A DNA stretch of 64,000 bases from Strigamia acuminata (Eukaryota > Arthropoda > Chilopoda > Geophilomorpha > Linotaeniidae), in the NCBI GenBank assembly GCA_949358305.1, contig OX442314.1, positions 38,909,211 through 38,973,210 on the forward strand. The letters are read 5' to 3'. Both the position numbers and the translations under genes were made by a program. The notes under the pieces were generated by a model. That model was not told where the DNA came from and ran no database searches. It saw only the letters and a program-made list of their open reading frames with translations. This document shows positions 12,259 through 27,662 of this stretch, one piece after another; within the stretch, counting starts at the first letter, position 1; every line of letters starts with the position of its first letter.

Positions 12259-14837
12259 TTTGAAAATTTTAACAGATTTTGAAAATTTCAACAGATTTTT
12301 CGCCAATATTTGACAAATTTCCTCAATTTTTTGCCAATATTTTGCACATTTCAAAGAATTTTTGCCAGATTTTTGCCAGATTTTTGACAATTTTTGACAA
12401 TTTTTGACAATTTTTGGCAATATTTGACAAAATTCAAGGTATTTTTGCCAGATTTTTGACAAAATTTGACAATTTTTGGCAAAATTTGACAATTTTTGAC
12501 AAAATTTGACAATTTTTGGCAAAATTTGACAATTTTTGGCAAAATTTGACAATTTTTGGCAAAATTAGACAAATTTCAAGGATTTTTTGCCAGATTTTTG
12601 ACGGTTTTTGACAATTTTTGACAATTTTTGACAATTTTTGACAGATTTTTGAGAATTTTTGACAATTTTTGGCAATATTTGACAAAATTCAAGGATTTTT
12701 TGTCAGATTTTTGACAAATTTTTGAGAATTTTTGTCAGATTTTTGACAATTTTCAGAAAAATTCAGACAAATTTTAGACAAATTTCAGGCAAATTTTAGA
12801 CAAGTTTTTTAGACAAACTTGAGACTTATTTTACGCAAATTTATTTCAGACGAATTTCAACTATTGTAGTTTTCCAAATTTTCCAAACCTTGAGGAATTT
12901 TGTTATTTTTCAGAAATTTCAACTAATTTTTGAGCAATTTTGTTATTTTTAACAAATTTCAACTAATTTTTGAGCAATTTTGTTATTTCTGACAAATTTC
13001 AACTACCGGTAATTTTTGAGCAATTTTCTTATTTTTCACAAAATTTCAACTAATTTTTGAGCAATTTTGTTATTTTTAACAAATTTCAACTAATTTTTGA
13101 GCAATTTTGTTATTTCTGACAAATTTCAACTAATTTTTGAGCAATTTTCTTATTTTTCACAAAATTTCAACTAATTTTTGAGCAATTTTGTTATTTTTCA
13201 CAAATTTCAGCAGTTATGTCAATCACAATAGAAATAAAATAAAACAACACAAAATGTTACGAAATGTTAAGTTTCTTTATTTCTTTATTTGAAGAAAAAA
13301 TCACTCACACTCAACTCAAACGTGAAAACCAACTGTGGCAACTAACTGTCTCTCTCGTTTCGGATCGCGCCATTTTTCCTTCACCGGATATTCACCGCAG
13401 CAGCTCACGACACGAAATGGCACAGGCCTGTCCCAGCCACTCGACCTTATATAACCTGTACTATATATACCATAGAGTAAGGATACATATAGACCAATAC
13501 CCCTTATATAATAATATAACATTTTTATCCTAACTCGAAAAAACTAGGCCTACCATTCTCATGCTATCCAATGCTAACTCTGGAACGAGTAACAAATGTG
13601 ACGTCACAATCCTTGCTCTTGCTCTTGCTCTTGTTCTCAACAATTCAATCTCATTCGTTTTCATCCTCGACTGCAGCAACTACAACTTCAAATGGTCTCA
13701 CCATGATCATCAACTACCGCATGCATCATGTACGAATTAATTGTAGGCTACAACTTGTGCGAGAGAGAACTTGTGCTCTTCCACGATCTTCACTTCGATT
13801 CCGTGGCTGTTTTCTTCTCCAGTGTAACTGAGATGATTAGGCCTAACCCGCCACGTTGGTTTTGAAGATGCGAGGACGAGACAAAAATGTGTTGTTAACG
13901 GTCTTTAGGGTTTGTAAAAGTAATCAATTCGATTTATTATAAAATTAATTAAATTAATTTTTTTCATTTTTACCAGCCAGCACGCGCTCGAACAAAGCTC
14001 TCGAATATGAAGATTTACTAAGTATTTTGACGAGATTTGAATGATTTTCGTATAATTTTGACGAGGTTTGCATCATTTTCTACGAATTTTGACGAGATTT
14101 TCATGATTTTCTGACTATTTTACACGATTTTCATGATTTTCTGACTATTTTACGCAATTTTCATTTTTTTTCTGACTATTTTACACGATTTTCATGATTT
14201 TCTGACTATTTTACACGATTTTCATGATTTTCTGACTAGAGATTTAAGATTTTTCTCGAAATTTTAATGAGATTTACTCAGTCAGTAGCTTTCAGAGATT
14301 TTCTGAGAAATAAACCAAAGATTTTTACCAAGATTTTAACAAATTTTTCGCATTTATTTTCCAACTTCAAAAAATTCTCAAGAATTTCAAGATTTCCTGA
14401 ATATTTTAAAAGATTTTTAAGATTTTCGAGTATTTTAAAACATTTTCAGAAAACTCTCAAGATTCAATCAAATTTCATAAAATTATTTCCTTCCTTTGTA
14501 AAAAAAAAAAAAATTCAAAAATCTCCTCCAATTCCATCAGATTTACAAAATCCCAACTACAAGTAATAACAAGAATTCATTTTTTTAAAAAATTACCGTA
14601 AATAAAAAAATAAGCGCACCTTAATCAGTCGGAATTCAAACGCATGCGTACAAAGACGAAATAAATGCATTGTTTTTAATCATATCAAAATATTTATCAA
14701 ACATTATACAGTATATTTGGTGCACGAAATTAAAAACGATTGAGTACAATTGAGTATTTTTGATTCTGCCATTGATGGTCCAGCCAAATATTACACATTT
14801 AATTCAGACCAATCTGTATTCGTACAAGTTATTTACA

Positions 14838-16545
14838 TCAGGTAACCGTCACTTTAACATCGTTGGTGGCAATGGCCGGCACCGTCGTCTCGGCCACGGA
14901 GATCGTATTCGATTCCTGCGCCTCTTCCGCGATCTCGCTGACCGCGGTCGAAGTCAACATTGTCTTTTTCATCAAGCTGTGTCTCGTCGGGAACAACTGC
15001 GCTCTGGATCGCGGCGTCGCGAAGATCCGTTCGGTGGAACTCGGCGTGTCGTCCGACGGTACAGCCGCGCCGGTGGTCGTCGTGGTCTTGCGCGAACGCG
15101 ACTTGGATCGGGACCGCGAGCGCGAGCGCGAGCGCGAACGGCTCTTTCCACGACTTTTCGGGGTGCTGGCGCTCACCGTCTCCGCGTCAGAAGCTGAAGC
15201 GGAAGCGGAAGCGGAAGCGGAAGCGGAAGCGGAAGCGGAAGCGGAGGTCGTCGTCGTCGTCGTGGAAACTCGGTTTTTGCGGCTGCTTTTCCCCCTCCGC
15301 TTCGAAGTGCGCAATTTCGGCGTGCTCGTGCTCGTGCTCGTCACGTCCTCGTGCGTGGGGATGATCGTGTCTTCCGGCAGAACTCCGGCGACCGGGAGTT
15401 CGTCCAACGACACCGGTCCGGGAAAATCTCTCGTGACCGCATGGCCGAAGTAGAACGGGTCGAAATTGACGGGCGTTGAACTCGCCACCTGGTTGATCTT
15501 AGGAGCGATCGAGAACGGTGAAGTGCGCACTTCCGGTTCCGCGGACAAGGGATCGCCAGTAAAATGCTCCACCTCCAAATTACCGTCCGAAAACTTTGCG
15601 ATTTTCCTCGGCATCGGTCGCTCGGTTTCGCCCGCGGACGGCGTCAAAGACCAGGTCGCGGGTTCCTTCGTGGTCGTGGTCGTTGTGGAGGGAGTGGTCG
15701 TGGTGGTGGTGGTAGTGCTGGTGGTGGTGGTGGGAGTGGTCGTGGTGGGTTTCACTCTCGGGCGTTTCGTGGACCGATGCCGGAACCGGGTGGTCGACGG
15801 AGTGAGTTTGGTCTTGGATTTGCGCGTCGGTTTCCTCGTGGTGGTGCTCGTGGTTCGTCGAGGACTCGCCTTTCGCCTCGTGGTGGGTGGGTCCGTGACC
15901 GTGGTGGTTTCCAAATCCGAATCCCGGCTTTGTTCGTCGAAGAACGGATCGAACTCGCCCTTGAGCCCCGTCGGAGTGGTCGCGGGGACGGGGATCTCCG
16001 TCTCGACCTCGTCGATGTGCTGCTGCTGCGGCCTGAAAGTGGCGCGCCCTCTGTTCCTCACCGTGGCGATGGGTCTGCGGGTAGTCGGTCTGTCCTCCTG
16101 CGAGTCCACCGCCAGTCCGAAGCCACCGATCGATCCCACGTCCGACGGGCGAACAGTCTCGACGCTCACGTGATTAACCGTGGTCGGAGCGCGCGTTGGA
16201 AACGGCTTCCGAGTGCGCTGCTTCCGCGTGCCTTTCGTCCTCGGTCGCGGTCTCGCGGTCGTGATGATGACGGTGCTCGGAATTTCGGCGGCCGTTGTCG
16301 TCGTCGTTGTCGTCGGCTGCGTTTCTCTCGCTGTCGTGGTCACTGCATGGTTCTCGACGAGCCTGGGATGTCCGAAAAAGTCGTCCAAATTTCCCGTGAA
16401 GAAATTTTCTTGCGACTGCGGCGGCGGCGCTTCGTTCTCAAATTCGAATCGCGTGTGGGAGATTGCGCCCCCCCCTGGGGAACGGGGCGGTCGCGCGGAG
16501 GGTGCCGACTGAAAAACCCGTCCAGCCCGGGATCGGCCTTGTCAT
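14838..16545 (-). pseudogene. Terminal-exon fragment, copy 4
   Basis: Identical in layout and translation to copy 2 (three GAGCGC, eight GAAGCG), with the same truncation point and the same C8 run. Confidence 0.85.
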
Positions 16546-19124
16546 TTTGAAAATTTTAACAGATTTTGAAAATTTCAACAGATTTTTCGCCAATATTTGA
16601 CAAATTTCCTCAATTTTTTGCCAATATTTTGCACATTTCAAAGAATTTTTGCCAGATTTTTGCCAGATTTTTGACAATTTTTGACAATTTTTGACAATTT
16701 TTGGCAATATTTGACAAAATTCAAGGTATTTTTGCCAGATTTTTGACAAAATTTGACAATTTTTGGCAAAATTTGACAATTTTTGACAAAATTTGACAAT
16801 TTTTGGCAAAATTTGACAATTTTTGGCAAAATTTGACAATTTTTGGCAAAATTAGACAAATTTCAAGGATTTTTTGCCAGATTTTTGACGGTTTTTGACA
16901 ATTTTTGACAATTTTTGACAATTTTTGACAGATTTTTGAGAATTTTTGACAATTTTTGGCAATATTTGACAAAATTCAAGGATTTTTTGTCAGATTTTTG
17001 ACAAATTTTTGAGAATTTTTGTCAGATTTTTGACAATTTTCAGAAAAATTCAGACAAATTTTAGACAAATTTCAGGCAAATTTTAGACAAGTTTTTTAGA
17101 CAAACTTGAGACTTATTTTACGCAAATTTATTTCAGACGAATTTCAACTATTGTAGTTTTCCAAATTTTCCAAACCTTGAGGAATTTTGTTATTTTTCAG
17201 AAATTTCAACTAATTTTTGAGCAATTTTGTTATTTTTAACAAATTTCAACTAATTTTTGAGCAATTTTGTTATTTCTGACAAATTTCAACTACCGGTAAT
17301 TTTTGAGCAATTTTCTTATTTTTCACAAAATTTCAACTAATTTTTGAGCAATTTTGTTATTTTTAACAAATTTCAACTAATTTTTGAGCAATTTTGTTAT
17401 TTCTGACAAATTTCAACTAATTTTTGAGCAATTTTCTTATTTTTCACAAAATTTCAACTAATTTTTGAGCAATTTTGTTATTTTTCACAAATTTCAGCAG
17501 TTATGTCAATCACAATAGAAATAAAATAAAACAACACAAAATGTTACGAAATGTTAAGTTTCTTTATTTCTTTATTTGAAGAAAAAATCACTCACACTCA
17601 ACTCAAACGTGAAAACCAACTGTGGCAACTAACTGTCTCTCTCGTTTCGGATCGCGCCATTTTTCCTTCACCGGATATTCACCGCAGCAGCTCACGACAC
17701 GAAATGGCACAGGCCTGTCCCAGCCACTCGACCTTATATAACCTGTACTATATATACCATAGAGTAAGGATACATATAGACCAATACCCCTTATATAATA
17801 ATATAACATTTTTATCCTAACTCGAAAAAACTAGGCCTACCATTCTCATGCTATCCAATGCTAACTCTGGAACGAGTAACAAATGTGACGTCACAATCCT
17901 TGCTCTTGCTCTTGCTCTTGTTCTCAACAATTCAATCTCATTCGTTTTCATCCTCGACTGCAGCAACTACAACTTCAAATGGTCTCACCATGATCATCAA
18001 CTACCGCATGCATCATGTACGAATTAATTGTAGGCTACAACTTGTGCGAGAGAGAACTTGTGCTCTTCCACGATCTTCACTTCGATTCCGTGGCTGTTTT
18101 CTTCTCCAGTGTAACTGAGATGATTAGGCCTAACCCGCCACGTTGGTTTTGAAGATGCGAGGACGAGACAAAAATGTGTTGTTAACGGTCTTTAGGGTTT
18201 GTAAAAGTAATCAATTCGATTTATTATAAAATTAATTAAATTAATTTTTTTCATTTTTACCAGCCAGCACGCGCTCGAACAAAGCTCTCGAATATGAAGA
18301 TTTACTAAGTATTTTGACGAGATTTGAATGATTTTCGTATAATTTTGACGAGGTTTGCATCATTTTCTACGAATTTTGACGAGATTTTCATGATTTTCTG
18401 ACTATTTTACACGATTTTCATGATTTTCTGACTATTTTACGCAATTTTCATTTTTTTTCTGACTATTTTACACGATTTTCATGATTTTCTGACTATTTTA
18501 CACGATTTTCATGATTTTCTGACTAGAGATTTAAGATTTTTCTCGAAATTTTAATGAGATTTACTCAGTCAGTAGCTTTCAGAGATTTTCTGAGAAATAA
18601 ACCAAAGATTTTTACCAAGATTTTAACAAATTTTTCGCATTTATTTTCCAACTTCAAAAAATTCTCAAGAATTTCAAGATTTCCTGAATATTTTAAAAGA
18701 TTTTTAAGATTTTCGAGTATTTTAAAACATTTTCAGAAAACTCTCAAGATTCAATCAAATTTCATAAAATTATTTCCTTCCTTTGTAAAAAAAAAAAAAA
18801 TTCAAAAATCTCCTCCAATTCCATCAGATTTACAAAATCCCAACTACAAGTAATAACAAGAATTCATTTTTTTAAAAAATTACCGTAAATAAAAAAATAA
18901 GCGCACCTTAATCAGTCGGAATTCAAACGCATGCGTACAAAGACGAAATAAATGCATTGTTTTTAATCATATCAAAATATTTATCAAACATTATACAGTA
19001 TATTTGGTGCACGAAATTAAAAACGATTGAGTACAATTGAGTATTTTTGATTCTGCCATTGATGGTCCAGCCAAATATTACACATTTAATTCAGACCAAT
19101 CTGTATTCGTACAAGTTATTTACA

Positions 19125-20808
19125 TCAGGTAACCGTCACTTTAACATCGTTGGTGGCAATGGCCGGCACCGTCGTCTCGGCCACGGAGATCGTATTCGAT
19201 TCCTGCGCCTCTTCCGCGATCTCGCTGACCGCGGTCGAAGTCAACATTGTCTTTTTCATCAAGCTGTGTCTCGTCGGGAACAACTGCGCTCTGGATCGCG
19301 GCGTCGCGAAGATCCGTTCGGTGGAACTCGGCGTGTCGTCCGACGGTACAGCCGCGCCGGTGGTCGTCGTGGTCTTGCGCGAACGCGACTTGGATCGGGA
19401 CCGCGAGCGCGAACGGCTCTTTCCACGACTTTTCGGGGTGCTGGCGCTCACCGTCTCCGCGTCAGAAGCTGAAGCGGAAGCGGAAGCGGAAGCGGAAGCG
19501 GAAGCGGAGGTCGTCGTCGTCGTCGTGGAAACTCGGTTTTTGCGGCTGCTTTTCCCCCTCCGCTTCGAAGTGCGCAATTTCGGCGTGCTCGTGCTCGTGC
19601 TCGTCACGTCCTCGTGCGTGGGGATGATCGTGTCTTCCGGCAGAACTCCGGCGACCGGGAGTTCGTCCAACGACACCGGTCCGGGAAAATCTCTCGTGAC
19701 CGCATGGCCGAAGTAGAACGGGTCGAAATTGACGGGCGTTGAACTCGCCACCTGGTTGATCTTAGGAGCGATCGAGAACGGTGAAGTGCGCACTTCCGGT
19801 TCCGCGGACAAGGGATCGCCAGTAAAATGCTCCACCTCCAAATTACCGTCCGAAAACTTTGCGATTTTCCTCGGCATCGGTCGCTCGGTTTCGCCCGCGG
19901 ACGGCGTCAAAGACCAGGTCGCGGGTTCCTTCGTGGTCGTGGTCGTTGTGGAGGGAGTGGTCGTGGTGGTGGTGGTAGTGCTGGTGGTGGTGGTGGGAGT
20001 GGTCGTGGTGGGTTTCACTCTCGGGCGTTTCGTGGACCGATGCCGGAACCGGGTGGTCGACGGAGTGAGTTTGGTCTTGGATTTGCGCGTCGGTTTCCTC
20101 GTGGTGGTGCTCGTGGTTCGTCGAGGACTCGCCTTTCGCCTCGTGGTGGGTGGGTCCGTGACCGTGGTGGTTTCCAAATCCGAATCCCGGCTTTGTTCGT
20201 CGAAGAACGGATCGAACTCGCCCTTGAGCCCCGTCGGAGTGGTCGCGGGGACGGGGATCTCCGTCTCGACCTCGTCGATGTGCTGCTGCTGCGGCCTGAA
20301 AGTGGCGCGCCCTCTGTTCCTCACCGTGGCGATGGGTCTGCGGGTAGTCGGTCTGTCCTCCTGCGAGTCCACCGCCAGTCCGAAGCCACCGATCGATCCC
20401 ACGTCCGACGGGCGAACAGTCTCGACGCTCACGTGATTAACCGTGGTCGGAGCGCGCGTTGGAAACGGCTTCCGAGTGCGCTGCTTCCGCGTGCCTTTCG
20501 TCCTCGGTCGCGGTCTCGCGGTCGTGATGATGACGGTGCTCGGAATTTCGGCGGCCGTTGTCGTCGTCGTTGTCGTCGGCTGCGTTTCTCTCGCTGTCGT
20601 GGTCACTGCATGGTTCTCGACGAGCCTGGGATGTCCGAAAAAGTCGTCCAAATTTCCCGTGAAGAAATTTTCTTGCGACTGCGGCGGCGGCGCTTCGTTC
20701 TCAAATTCGAATCGCGTGTGGGAGATTGCGCCCCCCCCTGGGGAACGGGGCGGTCGCGCGGAGGGTGCCGACTGAAAAACCCGTCCAGCCCGGGATCGGC
20801 CTTGTCAT
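19125..20808 (-). pseudogene. Terminal-exon fragment, copy 5
   Basis: Carries the same short allele pair as copy 1 (one GAGCGC, six GAAGCG). Copies 1 and 5 therefore share a type across 17124 bp, while the three units between them share another. Confidence 0.85.
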
Positions 20809-23387
20809 TTTGAAAATTTTAACAGATTTTGAAAATTTCAACAGATTTTTCGCCAATATTTGACAAATTTCCTCAATTTTTTGCCAATATTTTGCACATT
20901 TCAAAGAATTTTTGCCAGATTTTTGCCAGATTTTTGACAATTTTTGACAATTTTTGACAATTTTTGGCAATATTTGACAAAATTCAAGGTATTTTTGCCA
21001 GATTTTTGACAAAATTTGACAATTTTTGGCAAAATTTGACAATTTTTGACAAAATTTGACAATTTTTGGCAAAATTTGACAATTTTTGGCAAAATTTGAC
21101 AATTTTTGGCAAAATTAGACAAATTTCAAGGATTTTTTGCCAGATTTTTGACGGTTTTTGACAATTTTTGACAATTTTTGACAATTTTTGACAGATTTTT
21201 GAGAATTTTTGACAATTTTTGGCAATATTTGACAAAATTCAAGGATTTTTTGTCAGATTTTTGACAAATTTTTGAGAATTTTTGTCAGATTTTTGACAAT
21301 TTTCAGAAAAATTCAGACAAATTTTAGACAAATTTCAGGCAAATTTTAGACAAGTTTTTTAGACAAACTTGAGACTTATTTTACGCAAATTTATTTCAGA
21401 CGAATTTCAACTATTGTAGTTTTCCAAATTTTCCAAACCTTGAGGAATTTTGTTATTTTTCAGAAATTTCAACTAATTTTTGAGCAATTTTGTTATTTTT
21501 AACAAATTTCAACTAATTTTTGAGCAATTTTGTTATTTCTGACAAATTTCAACTACCGGTAATTTTTGAGCAATTTTCTTATTTTTCACAAAATTTCAAC
21601 TAATTTTTGAGCAATTTTGTTATTTTTAACAAATTTCAACTAATTTTTGAGCAATTTTGTTATTTCTGACAAATTTCAACTAATTTTTGAGCAATTTTCT
21701 TATTTTTCACAAAATTTCAACTAATTTTTGAGCAATTTTGTTATTTTTCACAAATTTCAGCAGTTATGTCAATCACAATAGAAATAAAATAAAACAACAC
21801 AAAATGTTACGAAATGTTAAGTTTCTTTATTTCTTTATTTGAAGAAAAAATCACTCACACTCAACTCAAACGTGAAAACCAACTGTGGCAACTAACTGTC
21901 TCTCTCGTTTCGGATCGCGCCATTTTTCCTTCACCGGATATTCACCGCAGCAGCTCACGACACGAAATGGCACAGGCCTGTCCCAGCCACTCGACCTTAT
22001 ATAACCTGTACTATATATACCATAGAGTAAGGATACATATAGACCAATACCCCTTATATAATAATATAACATTTTTATCCTAACTCGAAAAAACTAGGCC
22101 TACCATTCTCATGCTATCCAATGCTAACTCTGGAACGAGTAACAAATGTGACGTCACAATCCTTGCTCTTGCTCTTGCTCTTGTTCTCAACAATTCAATC
22201 TCATTCGTTTTCATCCTCGACTGCAGCAACTACAACTTCAAATGGTCTCACCATGATCATCAACTACCGCATGCATCATGTACGAATTAATTGTAGGCTA
22301 CAACTTGTGCGAGAGAGAACTTGTGCTCTTCCACGATCTTCACTTCGATTCCGTGGCTGTTTTCTTCTCCAGTGTAACTGAGATGATTAGGCCTAACCCG
22401 CCACGTTGGTTTTGAAGATGCGAGGACGAGACAAAAATGTGTTGTTAACGGTCTTTAGGGTTTGTAAAAGTAATCAATTCGATTTATTATAAAATTAATT
22501 AAATTAATTTTTTTCATTTTTACCAGCCAGCACGCGCTCGAACAAAGCTCTCGAATATGAAGATTTACTAAGTATTTTGACGAGATTTGAATGATTTTCG
22601 TATAATTTTGACGAGGTTTGCATCATTTTCTACGAATTTTGACGAGATTTTCATGATTTTCTGACTATTTTACACGATTTTCATGATTTTCTGACTATTT
22701 TACGCAATTTTCATTTTTTTTCTGACTATTTTACACGATTTTCATGATTTTCTGACTATTTTACACGATTTTCATGATTTTCTGACTAGAGATTTAAGAT
22801 TTTTCTCGAAATTTTAATGAGATTTACTCAGTCAGTAGCTTTCAGAGATTTTCTGAGAAATAAACCAAAGATTTTTACCAAGATTTTAACAAATTTTTCG
22901 CATTTATTTTCCAACTTCAAAAAATTCTCAAGAATTTCAAGATTTCCTGAATATTTTAAAAGATTTTTAAGATTTTCGAGTATTTTAAAACATTTTCAGA
23001 AAACTCTCAAGATTCAATCAAATTTCATAAAATTATTTCCTTCCTTTGTAAAAAAAAAAAAAATTCAAAAATCTCCTCCAATTCCATCAGATTTACAAAA
23101 TCCCAACTACAAGTAATAACAAGAATTCATTTTTTTAAAAAATTACCGTAAATAAAAAAATAAGCGCACCTTAATCAGTCGGAATTCAAACGCATGCGTA
23201 CAAAGACGAAATAAATGCATTGTTTTTAATCATATCAAAATATTTATCAAACATTATACAGTATATTTGGTGCACGAAATTAAAAACGATTGAGTACAAT
23301 TGAGTATTTTTGATTCTGCCATTGATGGTCCAGCCAAATATTACACATTTAATTCAGACCAATCTGTATTCGTACAAGTTATTTACA

Positions 23388-25083
23388 TCAGGTAACCGTC
23401 ACTTTAACATCGTTGGTGGCAATGGCCGGCACCGTCGTCTCGGCCACGGAGATCGTATTCGATTCCTGCGCCTCTTCCGCGATCTCGCTGACCGCGGTCG
23501 AAGTCAACATTGTCTTTTTCATCAAGCTGTGTCTCGTCGGGAACAACTGCGCTCTGGATCGCGGCGTCGCGAAGATCCGTTCGGTGGAACTCGGCGTGTC
23601 GTCCGACGGTACAGCCGCGCCGGTGGTCGTCGTGGTCTTGCGCGAACGCGACTTGGATCGGGACCGCGAGCGCGAGCGCGAGCGCGAACGGCTCTTTCCA
23701 CGACTTTTCGGGGTGCTGGCGCTCACCGTCTCCGCGTCAGAAGCTGAAGCGGAAGCGGAAGCGGAAGCGGAAGCGGAAGCGGAGGTCGTCGTCGTCGTCG
23801 TGGAAACTCGGTTTTTGCGGCTGCTTTTCCCCCTCCGCTTCGAAGTGCGCAATTTCGGCGTGCTCGTGCTCGTGCTCGTCACGTCCTCGTGCGTGGGGAT
23901 GATCGTGTCTTCCGGCAGAACTCCGGCGACCGGGAGTTCGTCCAACGACACCGGTCCGGGAAAATCTCTCGTGACCGCATGGCCGAAGTAGAACGGGTCG
24001 AAATTGACGGGCGTTGAACTCGCCACCTGGTTGATCTTAGGAGCGATCGAGAACGGTGAAGTGCGCACTTCCGGTTCCGCGGACAAGGGATCGCCAGTAA
24101 AATGCTCCACCTCCAAATTACCGTCCGAAAACTTTGCGATTTTCCTCGGCATCGGTCGCTCGGTTTCGCCCGCGGACGGCGTCAAAGACCAGGTCGCGGG
24201 TTCCTTCGTGGTCGTGGTCGTTGTGGAGGGAGTGGTCGTGGTGGTGGTGGTAGTGCTGGTGGTGGTGGTGGGAGTGGTCGTGGTGGGTTTCACTCTCGGG
24301 CGTTTCGTGGACCGATGCCGGAACCGGGTGGTCGACGGAGTGAGTTTGGTCTTGGATTTGCGCGTCGGTTTCCTCGTGGTGGTGCTCGTGGTTCGTCGAG
24401 GACTCGCCTTTCGCCTCGTGGTGGGTGGGTCCGTGACCGTGGTGGTTTCCAAATCCGAATCCCGGCTTTGTTCGTCGAAGAACGGATCGAACTCGCCCTT
24501 GAGCCCCGTCGGAGTGGTCGCGGGGACGGGGATCTCCGTCTCGACCTCGTCGATGTGCTGCTGCTGCGGCCTGAAAGTGGCGCGCCCTCTGTTCCTCACC
24601 GTGGCGATGGGTCTGCGGGTAGTCGGTCTGTCCTCCTGCGAGTCCACCGCCAGTCCGAAGCCACCGATCGATCCCACGTCCGACGGGCGAACAGTCTCGA
24701 CGCTCACGTGATTAACCGTGGTCGGAGCGCGCGTTGGAAACGGCTTCCGAGTGCGCTGCTTCCGCGTGCCTTTCGTCCTCGGTCGCGGTCTCGCGGTCGT
24801 GATGATGACGGTGCTCGGAATTTCGGCGGCCGTTGTCGTCGTCGTTGTCGTCGGCTGCGTTTCTCTCGCTGTCGTGGTCACTGCATGGTTCTCGACGAGC
24901 CTGGGATGTCCGAAAAAGTCGTCCAAATTTCCCGTGAAGAAATTTTCTTGCGACTGCGGCGGCGGCGCTTCGTTCTCAAATTCGAATCGCGTGTGGGAGA
25001 TTGCGCCCCCCCCTGGGGAACGGGGCGGTCGCGCGGAGGGTGCCGACTGAAAAACCCGTCCAGCCCGGGATCGGCCTTGTCAT
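23388..25083 (-). pseudogene. Terminal-exon fragment, copy 6
   Basis: Alleles are three GAGCGC and six GAAGCG, a combination not found in copies 1-5. That is compatible with recombination between the two long and short types. The same C8 frameshift and spacer junction are present. Confidence 0.85.
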
Positions 25084-27662
25084 TTTGAAAATTTTAACAG
25101 ATTTTGAAAATTTCAACAGATTTTTCGCCAATATTTGACAAATTTCCTCAATTTTTTGCCAATATTTTGCACATTTCAAAGAATTTTTGCCAGATTTTTG
25201 CCAGATTTTTGACAATTTTTGACAATTTTTGACAATTTTTGGCAATATTTGACAAAATTCAAGGTATTTTTGCCAGATTTTTGACAAAATTTGACAATTT
25301 TTGGCAAAATTTGACAATTTTTGACAAAATTTGACAATTTTTGGCAAAATTTGACAATTTTTGGCAAAATTTGACAATTTTTGGCAAAATTAGACAAATT
25401 TCAAGGATTTTTTGCCAGATTTTTGACGGTTTTTGACAATTTTTGACAATTTTTGACAATTTTTGACAGATTTTTGAGAATTTTTGACAATTTTTGGCAA
25501 TATTTGACAAAATTCAAGGATTTTTTGTCAGATTTTTGACAAATTTTTGAGAATTTTTGTCAGATTTTTGACAATTTTCAGAAAAATTCAGACAAATTTT
25601 AGACAAATTTCAGGCAAATTTTAGACAAGTTTTTTAGACAAACTTGAGACTTATTTTACGCAAATTTATTTCAGACGAATTTCAACTATTGTAGTTTTCC
25701 AAATTTTCCAAACCTTGAGGAATTTTGTTATTTTTCAGAAATTTCAACTAATTTTTGAGCAATTTTGTTATTTTTAACAAATTTCAACTAATTTTTGAGC
25801 AATTTTGTTATTTCTGACAAATTTCAACTACCGGTAATTTTTGAGCAATTTTCTTATTTTTCACAAAATTTCAACTAATTTTTGAGCAATTTTGTTATTT
25901 TTAACAAATTTCAACTAATTTTTGAGCAATTTTGTTATTTCTGACAAATTTCAACTAATTTTTGAGCAATTTTCTTATTTTTCACAAAATTTCAACTAAT
26001 TTTTGAGCAATTTTGTTATTTTTCACAAATTTCAGCAGTTATGTCAATCACAATAGAAATAAAATAAAACAACACAAAATGTTACGAAATGTTAAGTTTC
26101 TTTATTTCTTTATTTGAAGAAAAAATCACTCACACTCAACTCAAACGTGAAAACCAACTGTGGCAACTAACTGTCTCTCTCGTTTCGGATCGCGCCATTT
26201 TTCCTTCACCGGATATTCACCGCAGCAGCTCACGACACGAAATGGCACAGGCCTGTCCCAGCCACTCGACCTTATATAACCTGTACTATATATACCATAG
26301 AGTAAGGATACATATAGACCAATACCCCTTATATAATAATATAACATTTTTATCCTAACTCGAAAAAACTAGGCCTACCATTCTCATGCTATCCAATGCT
26401 AACTCTGGAACGAGTAACAAATGTGACGTCACAATCCTTGCTCTTGCTCTTGCTCTTGTTCTCAACAATTCAATCTCATTCGTTTTCATCCTCGACTGCA
26501 GCAACTACAACTTCAAATGGTCTCACCATGATCATCAACTACCGCATGCATCATGTACGAATTAATTGTAGGCTACAACTTGTGCGAGAGAGAACTTGTG
26601 CTCTTCCACGATCTTCACTTCGATTCCGTGGCTGTTTTCTTCTCCAGTGTAACTGAGATGATTAGGCCTAACCCGCCACGTTGGTTTTGAAGATGCGAGG
26701 ACGAGACAAAAATGTGTTGTTAACGGTCTTTAGGGTTTGTAAAAGTAATCAATTCGATTTATTATAAAATTAATTAAATTAATTTTTTTCATTTTTACCA
26801 GCCAGCACGCGCTCGAACAAAGCTCTCGAATATGAAGATTTACTAAGTATTTTGACGAGATTTGAATGATTTTCGTATAATTTTGACGAGGTTTGCATCA
26901 TTTTCTACGAATTTTGACGAGATTTTCATGATTTTCTGACTATTTTACACGATTTTCATGATTTTCTGACTATTTTACGCAATTTTCATTTTTTTTCTGA
27001 CTATTTTACACGATTTTCATGATTTTCTGACTATTTTACACGATTTTCATGATTTTCTGACTAGAGATTTAAGATTTTTCTCGAAATTTTAATGAGATTT
27101 ACTCAGTCAGTAGCTTTCAGAGATTTTCTGAGAAATAAACCAAAGATTTTTACCAAGATTTTAACAAATTTTTCGCATTTATTTTCCAACTTCAAAAAAT
27201 TCTCAAGAATTTCAAGATTTCCTGAATATTTTAAAAGATTTTTAAGATTTTCGAGTATTTTAAAACATTTTCAGAAAACTCTCAAGATTCAATCAAATTT
27301 CATAAAATTATTTCCTTCCTTTGTAAAAAAAAAAAAAATTCAAAAATCTCCTCCAATTCCATCAGATTTACAAAATCCCAACTACAAGTAATAACAAGAA
27401 TTCATTTTTTTAAAAAATTACCGTAAATAAAAAAATAAGCGCACCTTAATCAGTCGGAATTCAAACGCATGCGTACAAAGACGAAATAAATGCATTGTTT
27501 TTAATCATATCAAAATATTTATCAAACATTATACAGTATATTTGGTGCACGAAATTAAAAACGATTGAGTACAATTGAGTATTTTTGATTCTGCCATTGA
27601 TGGTCCAGCCAAATATTACACATTTAATTCAGACCAATCTGTATTCGTACAAGTTATTTACA